Source of the DNA: Tenacibaculum sp. MAR_2009_124
GTDB taxonomy: Bacteria > Bacteroidota > Bacteroidia > Flavobacteriales > Flavobacteriaceae
DNA: 64,000 nucleotides
Direction: 5' to 3'
Assembly (NCBI RefSeq): GCF_900105455.1
Contig: NZ_FNSF01000001.1
Location: forward strand, 1,631,001 to 1,695,000
Part shown: positions 55,291 to 64,000 of the stretch, piece after piece
How positions within the stretch are numbered: the stretch's first letter is position 1
How the letters are laid out: every line of letters begins with the position of its first letter
Translations under genes and position numbers: made by a program
Notes under the pieces: generated by a model
Databases searched by the model: none
What the model was told of the DNA's origin: nothing
What the model saw: only the letters and a program-made list of their open reading frames with translations

Positions 55291-57210
55291 TTAATTACTC
55301 GATTTAACGTTATCAGCTCCCTTGACTATAAAAAAGTAAGATCGCCTGTTTTGTTCATGCTCTTCTTCTGTGCAATCTTCCCCGCAGTTGTTTAATAACT
55401 GACGTTCTCCATAGCCAACAGCGCTTTCTATTCTATTTAAGGAAATTCCTCTTGATACAATATAGTCTCTTGTTGAATTTGCTCTTCTTTGTGATAAACT
55501 TTTATTATATGCTGAAGTTCCTCTGCTATCTGTATGTGATTCTATTCGAATGATCATTTCTGGATAGGATTTCATTACACTTACAATATGTTCTAATTCA
55601 TATTCCGCATCTGCTCTTATACTCTCTAAATTGAAATCAAAATATATGGGATTGATTACGATTTGATCTTCCACTATTAATGATTCTAAAGCAATGTTTG
55701 CTTGTAATTGTTTCTTATCAATATCTAAAGTAGTTTGTTCTAACTGATTCTGAAGATATTCAGGTTTGGATGCTACCACAATATACTTGCGCTCACAATC
55801 TATTTCTGTAAAGCTATATCCTCCATCTGAACTTGTAATTTGTTCCGAAATCGGTTCTCCTTTATCATCGATTAATCGTACTGATACTCCTGAGATTGGA
55901 GTGCCTGTTTTGTTTTCACTAACAACTCCGCTAATAGCCTCTTTACATTGGTAAATTCTAAAACTATAAATATCATCATCTCCCTTTCCTCCTTCTCTAT
56001 TCGATGAAAAATAGCCCGCCTTTCGGTCTTTGTCTATAATAAAACTAAAATCATCTAAAGGACCATTGATCGGTGCTCCTAAATTTACAGGTTCTCCATA
56101 ACCTAATCCTTCCAACTTACTTTCAAAAATGTCTAAAGCTCCTAATCCTAAATGTCCATCAGAGGCAAAATATAAGCGATTGTTCGATCCAATATATGGA
56201 AACATCTCTCTTCCTTCTGTATTAATGGTTTTTCCTAAATTCTCCGGTTCTCCAAAAATTCCATCTTCTGATATCGATACTTGGTATAAATCCGTTCCTC
56301 CATAACCGCCTGGCATGTCTGATACAAAATAAAGTGCTCCCTCATCAGCACTCAATGAAGGGTGACCTGATGAATAATCATCACTATTAAAAGGTAATTC
56401 TTCTATTGCTCCCCAAGTATCATCATATTGCTTTTTGGCTCGATAAATCTTTAATTTAGCTGTCTTCTCTATATCTCCTGAAGCATTATCTCGAGTAAAA
56501 TACAATGTAGTTCCATCCTTGCTAATAATAGCATTCGATTCATGGAACTTACTACTTAACGATTCTATTTTTTCCGAAGCGCCTACATCCAAACTCCCTC
56601 CTTCTTGTAACCGTTGTTCTTCAGATTTATAGATATTTAAATATGGCTGATTATTCCATTTGTATAATTTCTTATTCTCTGAATCTGCTCTGGTTGATGA
56701 AAAATATAAGTAGCCTCCATCAACAAAACTTCCAAAATCTGAATATTTTGTGTTGATTGCCAAATTGTGAATATTTACATAAGTTTTGGGTCTGTTAGTA
56801 TATTCTGAAAAGTATTGCTTATTGGCCTCTAAAGCCAACACCCTGCTATCATCTCCTTTTAAATTCTTTAATTTAAGTAGCCATTTGTCTGATTCTGCTA
56901 CATTCCCATTACTCTTTAATACCTGAGCATATCGAAAGAAATGCTCTGGTGAAGCTATTCCTTCATACTGCTCCATCAGTTTCTTATATGAACCTTCGGC
57001 CTTTGTATAAGAGGATGTAAAATAATAAGAATCCGCCAACCTACTGATAACTTGGTAAGACTGATCTCCTTTATCATATAGCTGCTGATATAATTCTGCT
57101 GATTTACTATAGGCAAATTCTTTAAAGTAACGATCGGCCGCATAACGACGTTGACCATAACTGGTAAAACAAACTCCTAATAATAACAGTATAACAATGA
57201 TGCGTTTCAT
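55291..57210 (-). CDS. OmpA-family protein with TPR, PD40 and carboxypeptidase-regulatory domains (PorE-like)
   Basis: The 639-residue protein has a signal peptide, TPR-like helices (about 25-150), a PD40/WD40-like beta-propeller (about 160-410, repeats such as SSKFHESNAIISKDGTTLYF and GHPSLSADEGALYFVSD), a carboxypeptidase regulatory-like domain (about 415-505, GVVSENKTGTPISGVSVRLI) and a C-terminal OmpA peptidoglycan-binding domain (IESHTDSRGTSAYNKSLSQR). This order is the architecture of PorE of the type IX secretion system, which tethers the machinery to peptidoglycan. It follows the PorP/SprF-like gene, so it probably serves secretion of the adjacent giant protein. Some copies of this architecture act outside PorE, so the exact role is inferred. 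Confidence 0.85.
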   Translation of the reverse strand: MKRIIVILLLLGVCFTSYGQRRYAADRYFKEFAYSKSAELYQQLYDKGDQSYQVISRLADSYYFTSSYTKAEGSYKKLMEQYEGIASPEHFFRYAQVLKSNGNVAESDKWLLKLKNLKGDDSRVLALEANKQYFSEYTNRPKTYVNIHNLAINTKYSDFGSFVDGGYLYFSSTRADSENKKLYKWNNQPYLNIYKSEEQRLQEGGSLDVGASEKIESLSSKFHESNAIISKDGTTLYFTRDNASGDIEKTAKLKIYRAKKQYDDTWGAIEELPFNSDDYSSGHPSLSADEGALYFVSDMPGGYGGTDLYQVSISEDGIFGEPENLGKTINTEGREMFPYIGSNNRLYFASDGHLGLGALDIFESKLEGLGYGEPVNLGAPINGPLDDFSFIIDKDRKAGYFSSNREGGKGDDDIYSFRIYQCKEAISGVVSENKTGTPISGVSVRLIDDKGEPISEQITSSDGGYSFTEIDCERKYIVVASKPEYLQNQLEQTTLDIDKKQLQANIALESLIVEDQIVINPIYFDFNLESIRADAEYELEHIVSVMKSYPEMIIRIESHTDSRGTSAYNKSLSQRRANSTRDYIVSRGISLNRIESAVGYGERQLLNNCGEDCTEEEHEQNRRSYFFIVKGADNVKSSN

Positions 57211-57240
57211 ATTCTCCTGTTTTTGTTTCCTTATCTTCTA

Positions 57241-58164
57241 TTAAAAAAATCTTGGTGATTTCACTGTTTGAGGTCTAAACATTTCATATCGTAATAAAAC
57301 CTCGTGTGTCCCTGAATTGTAATTGCTATAATTCGATGTTGTTAAATCATATGCATAGCCGATTTGTAATGATCTACTTACCTGAAATCCTAATAAAGCA
57401 CTTATAGAATCATCCCAACGCCAAGCAACTCCTGCTCGAAACTTCTCATTAAACAAAAAGTTTGCAGAAACATCTAAGGATAATGGTGCGCCACTTACAA
57501 CCTTAGTTAATAAAGCTGGCTTGAACTTTATACTCTCACTTAAATCAAATACATATCCTGCTATAAAAAAGTAGTGCATACGTTCTACTGCAACACTTCC
57601 GCCTCCACTTACATCATCATAATGCTCGGTACGTAAAATATTGGGTACAGCCAATCCTACATACCAATTGTTGGTGTAATAATAAACTCCTGCTCCTATG
57701 GTCGGTAAAAACCTATTAATCGGTGAGGCCAATTGTAAATCATCTTTATCGCGATAGATTCCCTTAGTCCAATCAATATTGAAAAAACGTCCTCCTAATT
57801 TCATCCCAAAGGCTAAATTAGCTTCATCGGTAGTACGAACCGTATAAGATACATTAGCATCTAAGTAAGTCTCTCGTGATGGTCCTATGACATCATTTAC
57901 TAAATTAATTCCTAATCCAACACCACTATAACCTATTGGTGTATCATAACTCAAGGTTTGCGTTTGAGGTGCTCCTTCAACTCCTACCCATTGTGCGCGA
58001 CCTAATAAATTAATTACTCCATGTCCCTTAGATCCAACATATGCAGGATTCACACTCATTGTATTAAACATATACTGCGTGAAATGAGGATCTTGTTGGC
58101 CGTAAAGGGTAATACTACTTATTACTAAACTTAGTATTAACAGATTCTGTACTATCTTATTCAT
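57241..58164 (-). CDS. PorP/SprF-family type IX secretion outer-membrane protein
   Basis: The 307-residue protein has a signal peptide ending in LYGQ, then QDPHFTQYMFNTMSVNPAYV, the hallmark of the PorP/SprF family, and a beta-barrel-like remainder. SprF of Flavobacterium johnsoniae is required for secretion and attachment of SprB, which has a type B C-terminal domain. Here the gene stands directly downstream of a type B cargo gene and upstream of a PorE-like gene, so it is probably the dedicated partner of that cargo. Confidence 0.9.
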   Translation of the reverse strand: MNKIVQNLLILSLVISSITLYGQQDPHFTQYMFNTMSVNPAYVGSKGHGVINLLGRAQWVGVEGAPQTQTLSYDTPIGYSGVGLGINLVNDVIGPSRETYLDANVSYTVRTTDEANLAFGMKLGGRFFNIDWTKGIYRDKDDLQLASPINRFLPTIGAGVYYYTNNWYVGLAVPNILRTEHYDDVSGGGSVAVERMHYFFIAGYVFDLSESIKFKPALLTKVVSGAPLSLDVSANFLFNEKFRAGVAWRWDDSISALLGFQVSRSLQIGYAYDLTTSNYSNYNSGTHEVLLRYEMFRPQTVKSPRFF

Positions 58165-58412
58165 CTTTTTATACTTTTGATCTTATCTTAATCGTTGTCT
58201 AAATATCATACTAAACATCTCCTTTTCAATACTTCATTCCCAAAACTTCTCTTTAAAATCGATAGTTCCCTTATGGACTAAAGTAATTTTTTACCTAGTA
58301 TAATTCTTATCGAGGGCGATAATATCCAAATATCCTTCGATAAAACAACTTGTTGCTTCGTCTAATAGAGCACTCTTTCACTACCTTCCTTTATTTCTTT
58401 TTGTATACTCTT

Positions 58413-58464
58413 ATGCTCAAAAGCACTCTAGAAACCGAACATTTCTAAAATCACTTTTGAGCAT
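58413..58464 (-). repeat. Long stem-loop between the giant cargo gene and the SprF-like gene
   Basis: ATGCTCAAAAG (58413-58423) pairs perfectly with CTTTTGAGCAT (58454-58464), and inside it TAGAAA (58429-58434) pairs with TTTCTA (58442-58447). The mRNA would fold into a two-part hairpin in the 361-base gap between the two genes. It has no strong T tract, so it may be a processing or stability element instead of a plain terminator. Nothing else is seen in the gap. Confidence 0.6.
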
Positions 58465-58525
58465 ATAAGTTAATAATTTGTTTTTATTTCTTTTTTAAAC
58501 ATCATTTAACATCTATAGTTTTAGA

Positions 58526-61500
58526 TTAATCTCTATTTATATAAATCCAACCTGTTCTTGGTTTAGTACCATTGCCTAAATCTATTACATAATAATAAGT
58601 TCCCGATGGTAACTGCTCATCTACCTGAACATTTAAGCGTCCATTAGATTCTCCTGTCCAGCTATTGTCATACCTATTTTTACTATACACTAGATTCCCC
58701 CAACGGTTATAAACTTCCAAGCGGTTGTTCTTATACATCTCTTCTCCAATACATGAAATGACAAACGTATCATTCTGACCATCTCCATTTGGTGTAAACT
58801 CATTGTAAACAGTCAAACACTCTAAAGTATCTGGATCTAAATAATCTGGGGTCCCATCCTCATCGGTATCTAAGGCATCGTCAGGAGTACCATCTCCATT
58901 ATTGTCTGCATTTTCGTCAACCGTATCAATACCATCACCATCATCATCGGTATCTAAATAATCTGGAATACCATCGCCATCAGTATCATCATTATTTGGA
59001 TCTCCATCGCCATCAACATCCTCTTCTAAGGTTAAGATACCATCGCCATCATCATCTACATCTTGGTAATCTGCTGTTCCATCACCATCTAAATCTGGCG
59101 TATCAGGTACATCGCCTCCATTATCTGGGTCCACTGAATCTACCATACCATCGCCATCGGTATCGGTAACATCATCGATCATACCATCACCATCACTATC
59201 CAGTGAGGTATCACTTCCTCCTTCTTGAAGATCGCTAATACCATCGTTATCACTATCTAAATCTTGATAATCTGGAGTACCATCGCCATCAGTATCAGTG
59301 ACATCAGGAGAACTTCCTCCATCATCTGGATCCACTGAATCTACCATACCGTCACCGTCACTATCCGTGGTACTATCTATTTTACCATCATTATCAATAT
59401 CTAAATTAGGATCTGAACCGCTTTCTACTAAATCCGAAATACCATCATTATCACTATCTAGATCTTGGAAATCTGGATTACCATCGCCATCGGTATCTAC
59501 TGGATCAGTGCTTCCGCCTGCAGCTACATCATTATCATCATTATCAGCTGTATCTACAATACCATCGTTATCGGCATCTATTGTGCTATCAAGTACTCCA
59601 TCGCCGTCGGCATCAAGTGTCGCTGCATCTTGGCCACTCTCTATTAGATCCGAAATACCATCGCCATCACTATCTAAATCTAAATGATCTGGAATACCAT
59701 CGCCATCGGTATCTCTATTTGGATCGCCCGCTTGTTCTACACTATCTAAGATTCCATCATTATCAGAATCTAGATCATATAAATCTTCGATACCATCTCC
59801 ATCGGTATCGGTAGTCAAGGCATCTCCGAAACCATCTAAACCATCAACAGAATCTGCAATACCATCACCGTCACTATCAGTTTGATCATCAATTACGCCA
59901 TCGCCATCGGCATCTAAACTTCCTGGTAAAGCATCATTATTTGGTTCTATTACATCTGGAGTTCCATCGCCATCAGTGTCTGGTAGATTGTTTCCATCTA
60001 CTAAATCTCCTGTGTCTATTTGACCATCTCCGTCACTATCTGTTCCTCCTGCTTCATCTACATCATTGATACCATCGCCATCACTATCTAGGTCTTGGTA
60101 ATCTGGAAGTCCATCGCCGTCGGTATCTGGTCCTGTTGATGCAGTTCCTCCATTATCTGGATCTACTGAATCTGCCAGTCCATCGCCATCGGTATCGGTT
60201 TGATCATCAATCACACCGTCATTATCAGTATCTAGACTAGGATCGCCTCCGCCTTCTATAAGGTCGGATACTCCGTCATTATCACTATCGGTATCTAGAT
60301 AATCTGGTGTTCCATCACCATCTGTATCAGTTGGACTCGTTGGATCAGTACCAACCTCTTCGCTGGTTGGAATTCCATCGCCATCATCATCAGTATCTAA
60401 GACATCTGGAATACCATCTCCATCTGAGTCATCTGGTCCGTTTCCATCGCCATCAGCATCATATTCTGAACCATTGCTTATTCCATCACCATCACAATCC
60501 CCTGTGGCTATTGCAAATGGATTTGGGATACATGGATCTGCTGGATTCGGATCAATCACATCACATACGCCATCACCATCACTATCCGTTACATTTGGAT
60601 TACATGGGTCGGTTGGATCGGGATCTATTGTATCACAAACGCCATCATTATCTATATCTGTTGCATTAGGTATACATGGATCCGTTGGATCGGGATCTAC
60701 CGTATCACATACACCATCGCCATCTGCATCCGTGTTATCCGGTATACATGGATCACTTGGTGCTGGGTCTATCGTATCACAAACGCCATCACCGTCTTCA
60801 TCATTACTATTTGGATTACATGGGTCTGCTGGGTCTGGGTCTATCGTATCACAGATTCCATCACCATCTGCATCAGCGCTATCTGGGCTACATGGATCTG
60901 TTATATCTGGATCGACTGTATCACATACGCCATCACCGTCCTCATCATTGCTATTTGGATTACATGGATCTGCTGGATCTGGGTCTACTGTATCACATAC
61001 ACCATCGCCATCTGCATCTGTGTTATTTGGTATACATGGATCTGTTGGATCGGGATCTACTGTATCACATACACCATCGTTATCCTCATCATTACTATTT
61101 GGATTACATGGGTCTGCTGGATCAGGGTCTACCGTATCACAGATTCCATCGCCATCTGCATCTGTATTGTTTGGTACACATGGATCCGTTGGATCTGGAT
61201 CAACAGTATCACAAACGCCATCATTATCCTCATCATTACTATTTGGATTACATGGATCCGCTGGATCGGGATCTACTGTATCACAAATACCATCGCCATC
61301 TGCATCTGCACTATCTGGGTTACATGGGTCTGTTGGATCTGGATCTACACTATCACAAACGCCATCATTATCTTCATCACTACTATTTGGGTTACATGGA
61401 TCCGCTGGATCGGGATCTATTGTATCACATACGCCATCGCCATCTGCATCTGTATTATCCGGGCTACATGGATCATTTGGATCAGGATCAACACTATCAC

Positions 61501-62812
61501 AAACACCATCGCCATCACTATCCGTTCCATTTGGAACACATGGATCTGCTGGATCGGGATCTACTGCATCGCAAATACCATCGCCATCCGCATCTGGTGC
61601 TCCTATTGGACATGGATCTGTTATATCTGGATCTACCGTATCACAAATACCATCGCCATCTACATCTGTTCCATTTGGTATACATGGATCCGTTGGATTT
61701 GGATCTATCGCATCACATACGCCATCGCCATCGGTATCTGCTCCATTTGGACTACATGGATCTGTTGGATCAGGATCTACTGTATCGCATACGCCATCGC
61801 CATCGGTATCTAATGCATTTGGATCACATGGACTATTTGGATCAGGATCTATCGTATCACAAATACCATCGCCATCGGCATCTGTTGCATCTGGAATACA
61901 TGGATCGGTTGGATTTGGATCTATTGCATCACAATAACCATCGCCATCTTCATCTGCACTATCTGGGTTACATGGATTATTTGGATCGGGATCTATCGTA
62001 TCACAAATACCATCGCCATCCGCATCTGTTGCATCTGGAATACATGGATCTGTTGGATTCGGATCTATTGCATCACAATAACCATCACCATCTTCATCTG
62101 CACTATCTGGATTACATGGATTATTTGGGTCGGGATCTATCGTGTCACAAATACCATCGCCATCGGCATCGCTTGCATCTGGAATACATGGATCTGTTGG
62201 ATTTGGATCTACTCCATCACAATAACCATCGCCATCTTCGTCATTACTATTTGGATTACATGGATCTGCTGGATCTGGGTCTATACTATCACATACGCCA
62301 TCATTATCCGCATCTATTCCATTTGGAATACATGGATCCGTTGGGTTTGGATCTACGGCATCACAAACACCATCACCATCTTCATCATGTCCGTTTGGAA
62401 TACATGGATCGGTCGGGTTTGGATCTACACTATCACAGATACCATCGCCATCACTATCTGTTGCATCGGGTACACATGGATCCGTTGGATTTGGATCTAC
62501 TGCATCACATACGCCATCGCCATCCTCATCGTGTCCATTTGGATTACATGGATCCGCTGGATCGGGATCTACACTATCACATACGCCATCATTATCTGCA
62601 TCCGTTGCATCTGGTACACATGGATCACTTGGATCAGGATCTACACTATCACAAACACCATCGCCATCACTATCCAAATCTTCTGGACCACATGGATCTG
62701 TTACATCTGGATCTATTGCGTCACAAATACCATCGCCATCAACATCTGTTGCATCTGGACTACATGGATCACTTGGATCAGGATCTACTGCATCACAAAT
62801 TGCCATCGCCAT
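58526..62812 (-). CDS. Giant TSP3/calcium-binding repeat protein with type B T9SS sorting domain (C-terminal part)
   Basis: This 1428-residue frame is the C-terminal part of a larger secreted protein. From its N-terminus it holds about 30 tandem 24-residue units of the form DxDGDGVCDxVDPDPxDPCxPN, each with calcium-binding DxDxDG loops and two cysteines. Then come canonical thrombospondin type 3 repeats (about 770-1320, for example [20 protein letters not shown]), and finally a type B sorting domain (about 1335-1428: [54 protein letters not shown]), the gliding motility-associated C-terminal domain. It should be exported by type IX secretion and attached to the surface. SprF-like and PorE-like genes follow. 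Confidence 0.88.
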   Translation of the reverse strand: MAMAICDAVDPDPSDPCSPDATDVDGDGICDAIDPDVTDPCGPEDLDSDGDGVCDSVDPDPSDPCVPDATDADNDGVCDSVDPDPADPCNPNGHDEDGDGVCDAVDPNPTDPCVPDATDSDGDGICDSVDPNPTDPCIPNGHDEDGDGVCDAVDPNPTDPCIPNGIDADNDGVCDSIDPDPADPCNPNSNDEDGDGYCDGVDPNPTDPCIPDASDADGDGICDTIDPDPNNPCNPDSADEDGDGYCDAIDPNPTDPCIPDATDADGDGICDTIDPDPNNPCNPDSADEDGDGYCDAIDPNPTDPCIPDATDADGDGICDTIDPDPNSPCDPNALDTDGDGVCDTVDPDPTDPCSPNGADTDGDGVCDAIDPNPTDPCIPNGTDVDGDGICDTVDPDITDPCPIGAPDADGDGICDAVDPDPADPCVPNGTDSDGDGVCDSVDPDPNDPCSPDNTDADGDGVCDTIDPDPADPCNPNSSDEDNDGVCDSVDPDPTDPCNPDSADADGDGICDTVDPDPADPCNPNSNDEDNDGVCDTVDPDPTDPCVPNNTDADGDGICDTVDPDPADPCNPNSNDEDNDGVCDTVDPDPTDPCIPNNTDADGDGVCDTVDPDPADPCNPNSNDEDGDGVCDTVDPDITDPCSPDSADADGDGICDTIDPDPADPCNPNSNDEDGDGVCDTIDPAPSDPCIPDNTDADGDGVCDTVDPDPTDPCIPNATDIDNDGVCDTIDPDPTDPCNPNVTDSDGDGVCDVIDPNPADPCIPNPFAIATGDCDGDGISNGSEYDADGDGNGPDDSDGDGIPDVLDTDDDGDGIPTSEEVGTDPTSPTDTDGDGTPDYLDTDSDNDGVSDLIEGGGDPSLDTDNDGVIDDQTDTDGDGLADSVDPDNGGTASTGPDTDGDGLPDYQDLDSDGDGINDVDEAGGTDSDGDGQIDTGDLVDGNNLPDTDGDGTPDVIEPNNDALPGSLDADGDGVIDDQTDSDGDGIADSVDGLDGFGDALTTDTDGDGIEDLYDLDSDNDGILDSVEQAGDPNRDTDGDGIPDHLDLDSDGDGISDLIESGQDAATLDADGDGVLDSTIDADNDGIVDTADNDDNDVAAGGSTDPVDTDGDGNPDFQDLDSDNDGISDLVESGSDPNLDIDNDGKIDSTTDSDGDGMVDSVDPDDGGSSPDVTDTDGDGTPDYQDLDSDNDGISDLQEGGSDTSLDSDGDGMIDDVTDTDGDGMVDSVDPDNGGDVPDTPDLDGDGTADYQDVDDDGDGILTLEEDVDGDGDPNNDDTDGDGIPDYLDTDDDGDGIDTVDENADNNGDGTPDDALDTDEDGTPDYLDPDTLECLTVYNEFTPNGDGQNDTFVISCIGEEMYKNNRLEVYNRWGNLVYSKNRYDNSWTGESNGRLNVQVDEQLPSGTYYYVIDLGNGTKPRTGWIYINRD

Positions 62813-63645
62813 CAGTATCGGTACTGGTTGGATTACATGGGTCGGTTGGATCGGGATCTATTGTATCACAAAACGCCATCGCCATCTGCATCCGTAGCAT
62901 CTGGGCTACATGGATCGCTTGGATCGGGATCGATAGCATCACATACACCATCGCCATCAGTATCTGCACTTGTTGGATTACATGGATCTGTTGGGTCTGG
63001 ATCTATTGTATCACATACACCATCGCCATCTGCATCGGTATTATCTGGAATACATGGGTCACTTGGATCGGGATCTACGGTGTCACATATACCATCACCC
63101 ATCTACATCGGTATTGTCTGGACTACATGGATCCGTTGGATCTGGATCTATTGTATCACAAACCCCATCGCCGTCTGCATCGGTATTATCTGGTATACAT
63201 GGATCCGTTGGGTTTGGATCTACGGTATCACATACGCCATCACCATCTGCATCTGTATTATCTGGTACACATGGATCCGTTGGATCGGGATCTACCGTAT
63301 CACAAACACCATCATTATCTGAATCTACACTATTTGGATTACATGGATCCGCTGGATCAGGATCTACTGTATCACATACACCATCGCCATCTGCATCGGT
63401 ATTGTCTGGACTACATGGATCCGTTGGATCAGGATCTACCGTATCACATACCCCATCATTATCTGAATCTACATTGTTTGGATTACATGGATCTGCTGGG
63501 TCTGGATCAATCGTATCACATACGCCATCACCATCCGCATCTGTATTATCTGGATTACATGGATCACTTGGATCGGGATCTATCGCATCACATACGCCAT
63601 CACCATCACTATCTGTTGCATCTGGTAAACATGGATCATTCACAT
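60520..63645 (-). repeat. About 43-copy 72-bp tandem repeat array encoding cysteine-bearing TSP3-like units
   Basis: The array is about 3.1 kb of a 72-bp unit (24 codons), with near-identical DNA between many neighbours and a two-unit higher-order period in places (units with [10 protein letters not shown] alternate with units with [10 protein letters not shown]). Such arrays readily gain or lose copies by recombination and are prone to assembly collapse. The frame is carried on the minus strand. Confidence 0.9.
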
Positions 63646-64000
63646 CATTATCTGTAATCGTTCCCTCTCCTTGTAAATCAGTAGTGGTTATGGTTTTCAG
63701 GTGTTGGTGAGCCAATACTGACATTGCTCATCAACACATTATAAGTCTCACTAATTTCATAGACATTGTTGTCTATCGTTGTTATCGGAATCGTTATTGT
63801 TGTACTTCCAATAGGAATTGTATAACCCACACTAGTCTGAGCCAAATAATCTGCTCCTACTTGCGCAGTATTATCAGATGTGGTCACATCTAAAGTAACA
63901 TCATATTGTGAGGGATTGCTTAAGGTAGCGGTAAAGTTTGCGGTGCTTCCTTCCACAACCGTAATATCATCTATGCTAATGGTTGGAGCACTATCACCTA
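62866..64000 (-). CDS. Giant TSP3 repeat protein, N-terminal part (three frames, open at window edge)
   Basis: The sequence continues the same protein upstream in three shifted frames (63095-63724, 62866-63102 and the Calx-beta part 63678-64000). It contains 12 or 13 more cysteine-bearing units and, near the window edge, a Calx-beta domain (PTISIDDITVVEGSTANF; YTIPIGSTTITIPITTIDNN; ISETYNVLMSNVS). Restoring four +1 insertions in short runs (at about 62801, 62871, 63099 and 63695) gives one continuous frame. It is open at 64000, so the true N-terminus and signal peptide lie outside. Confidence 0.8.

Noticed and set aside
59298..63710. Very long plus-strand open frames (up to about 990 codons) opposite the giant repeat gene
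   Set aside because: They are antisense shadows of a repetitive, stop-poor 72-bp array, rich in His/Tyr/Leu or Ser/Pro low-complexity sequence. The minus strand has clear domains, a sorting signal and partner genes.

Overview
The window looks like the chromosome of a marine-type flavobacterium (phylum Bacteroidota, family Flavobacteriaceae; genus not resolved). Supporting signs are the AT-rich composition, promoter elements of the Bacteroidetes type (TAnnTTTG at -7), no useful Shine-Dalgarno signals, type IX secretion components (PorP/SprF-like, PorE-like OmpA protein, a cargo with a gliding-motility-type C-terminal domain), a large SecA, DUF2795/DUF1573/DUF3575 proteins and WG-repeat lipoproteins.

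Layout. 0-16.8 kb is mostly housekeeping: the end of a GNAT acetyltransferase, mltG, a secreted lysozyme-like protein, an RsmI-like methyltransferase, a low-molecular-weight phosphatase, dnaA, a YbgC-like thioesterase, a PduO-type cobalamin adenosyltransferase, DUF2795, secA, a WG-repeat lipoprotein, a metallophosphoesterase/glycosyltransferase pair, ung and mutS2. 16.8-23.2 kb is an accessory region. It has a MITE-like element, an array of eight 41-bp tandem repeats, and a string of small or orphan genes (a SieB-like membrane protein with a small partner, an orphan protein with a C-terminal membrane anchor, two small hypotheticals) separated by palindromic, attC-like intergenic elements. An IS91-family element with its own, frame-disrupted tyrosine recombinase is inserted into it. 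23.6-44 kb holds regulators (Crp, AraC), a chloramphenicol acetyltransferase-like enzyme, a double-SnoaL lipoprotein, a UMF1/Atg22-type MFS transporter, an M48 peptidase, msrB, ffh, folD, a surface-protein operon, hydrolases, a cupin pseudogene, valS and a DUF1573 protein. 44.3-48.7 kb is a MacAB-type ABC/HlyD operon.

48.9-55.2 kb is a cobalamin locus. A cobalamin riboswitch sits on the minus strand upstream of a BtuB-like TonB receptor. Divergent from it runs cobU-cobT-cobS-cobC-btuF, for salvage of cobinamide and nucleotide-loop assembly. With the adenosyltransferase at 5.4 kb this gives uptake, remodelling and adenosylation of B12. cobT carries a one-base frameshift that removes its catalytic GEGTG segment.

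55.3-64 kb is a type IX secretion module on the minus strand: a giant calcium-binding repeat protein (Calx-beta, then about 43 cysteine-bearing 24-residue TSP3-like units, then canonical TSP3 repeats, then a type B sorting domain), a PorP/SprF-like protein and a PorE-like OmpA protein.

Several genes (cobT, the surface protein at 35-37 kb, the IS91 recombinase, the giant repeat gene four times) are broken by single-base indels, mostly in short homopolymers. Residual sequencing error should be excluded before these are treated as real pseudogenes.
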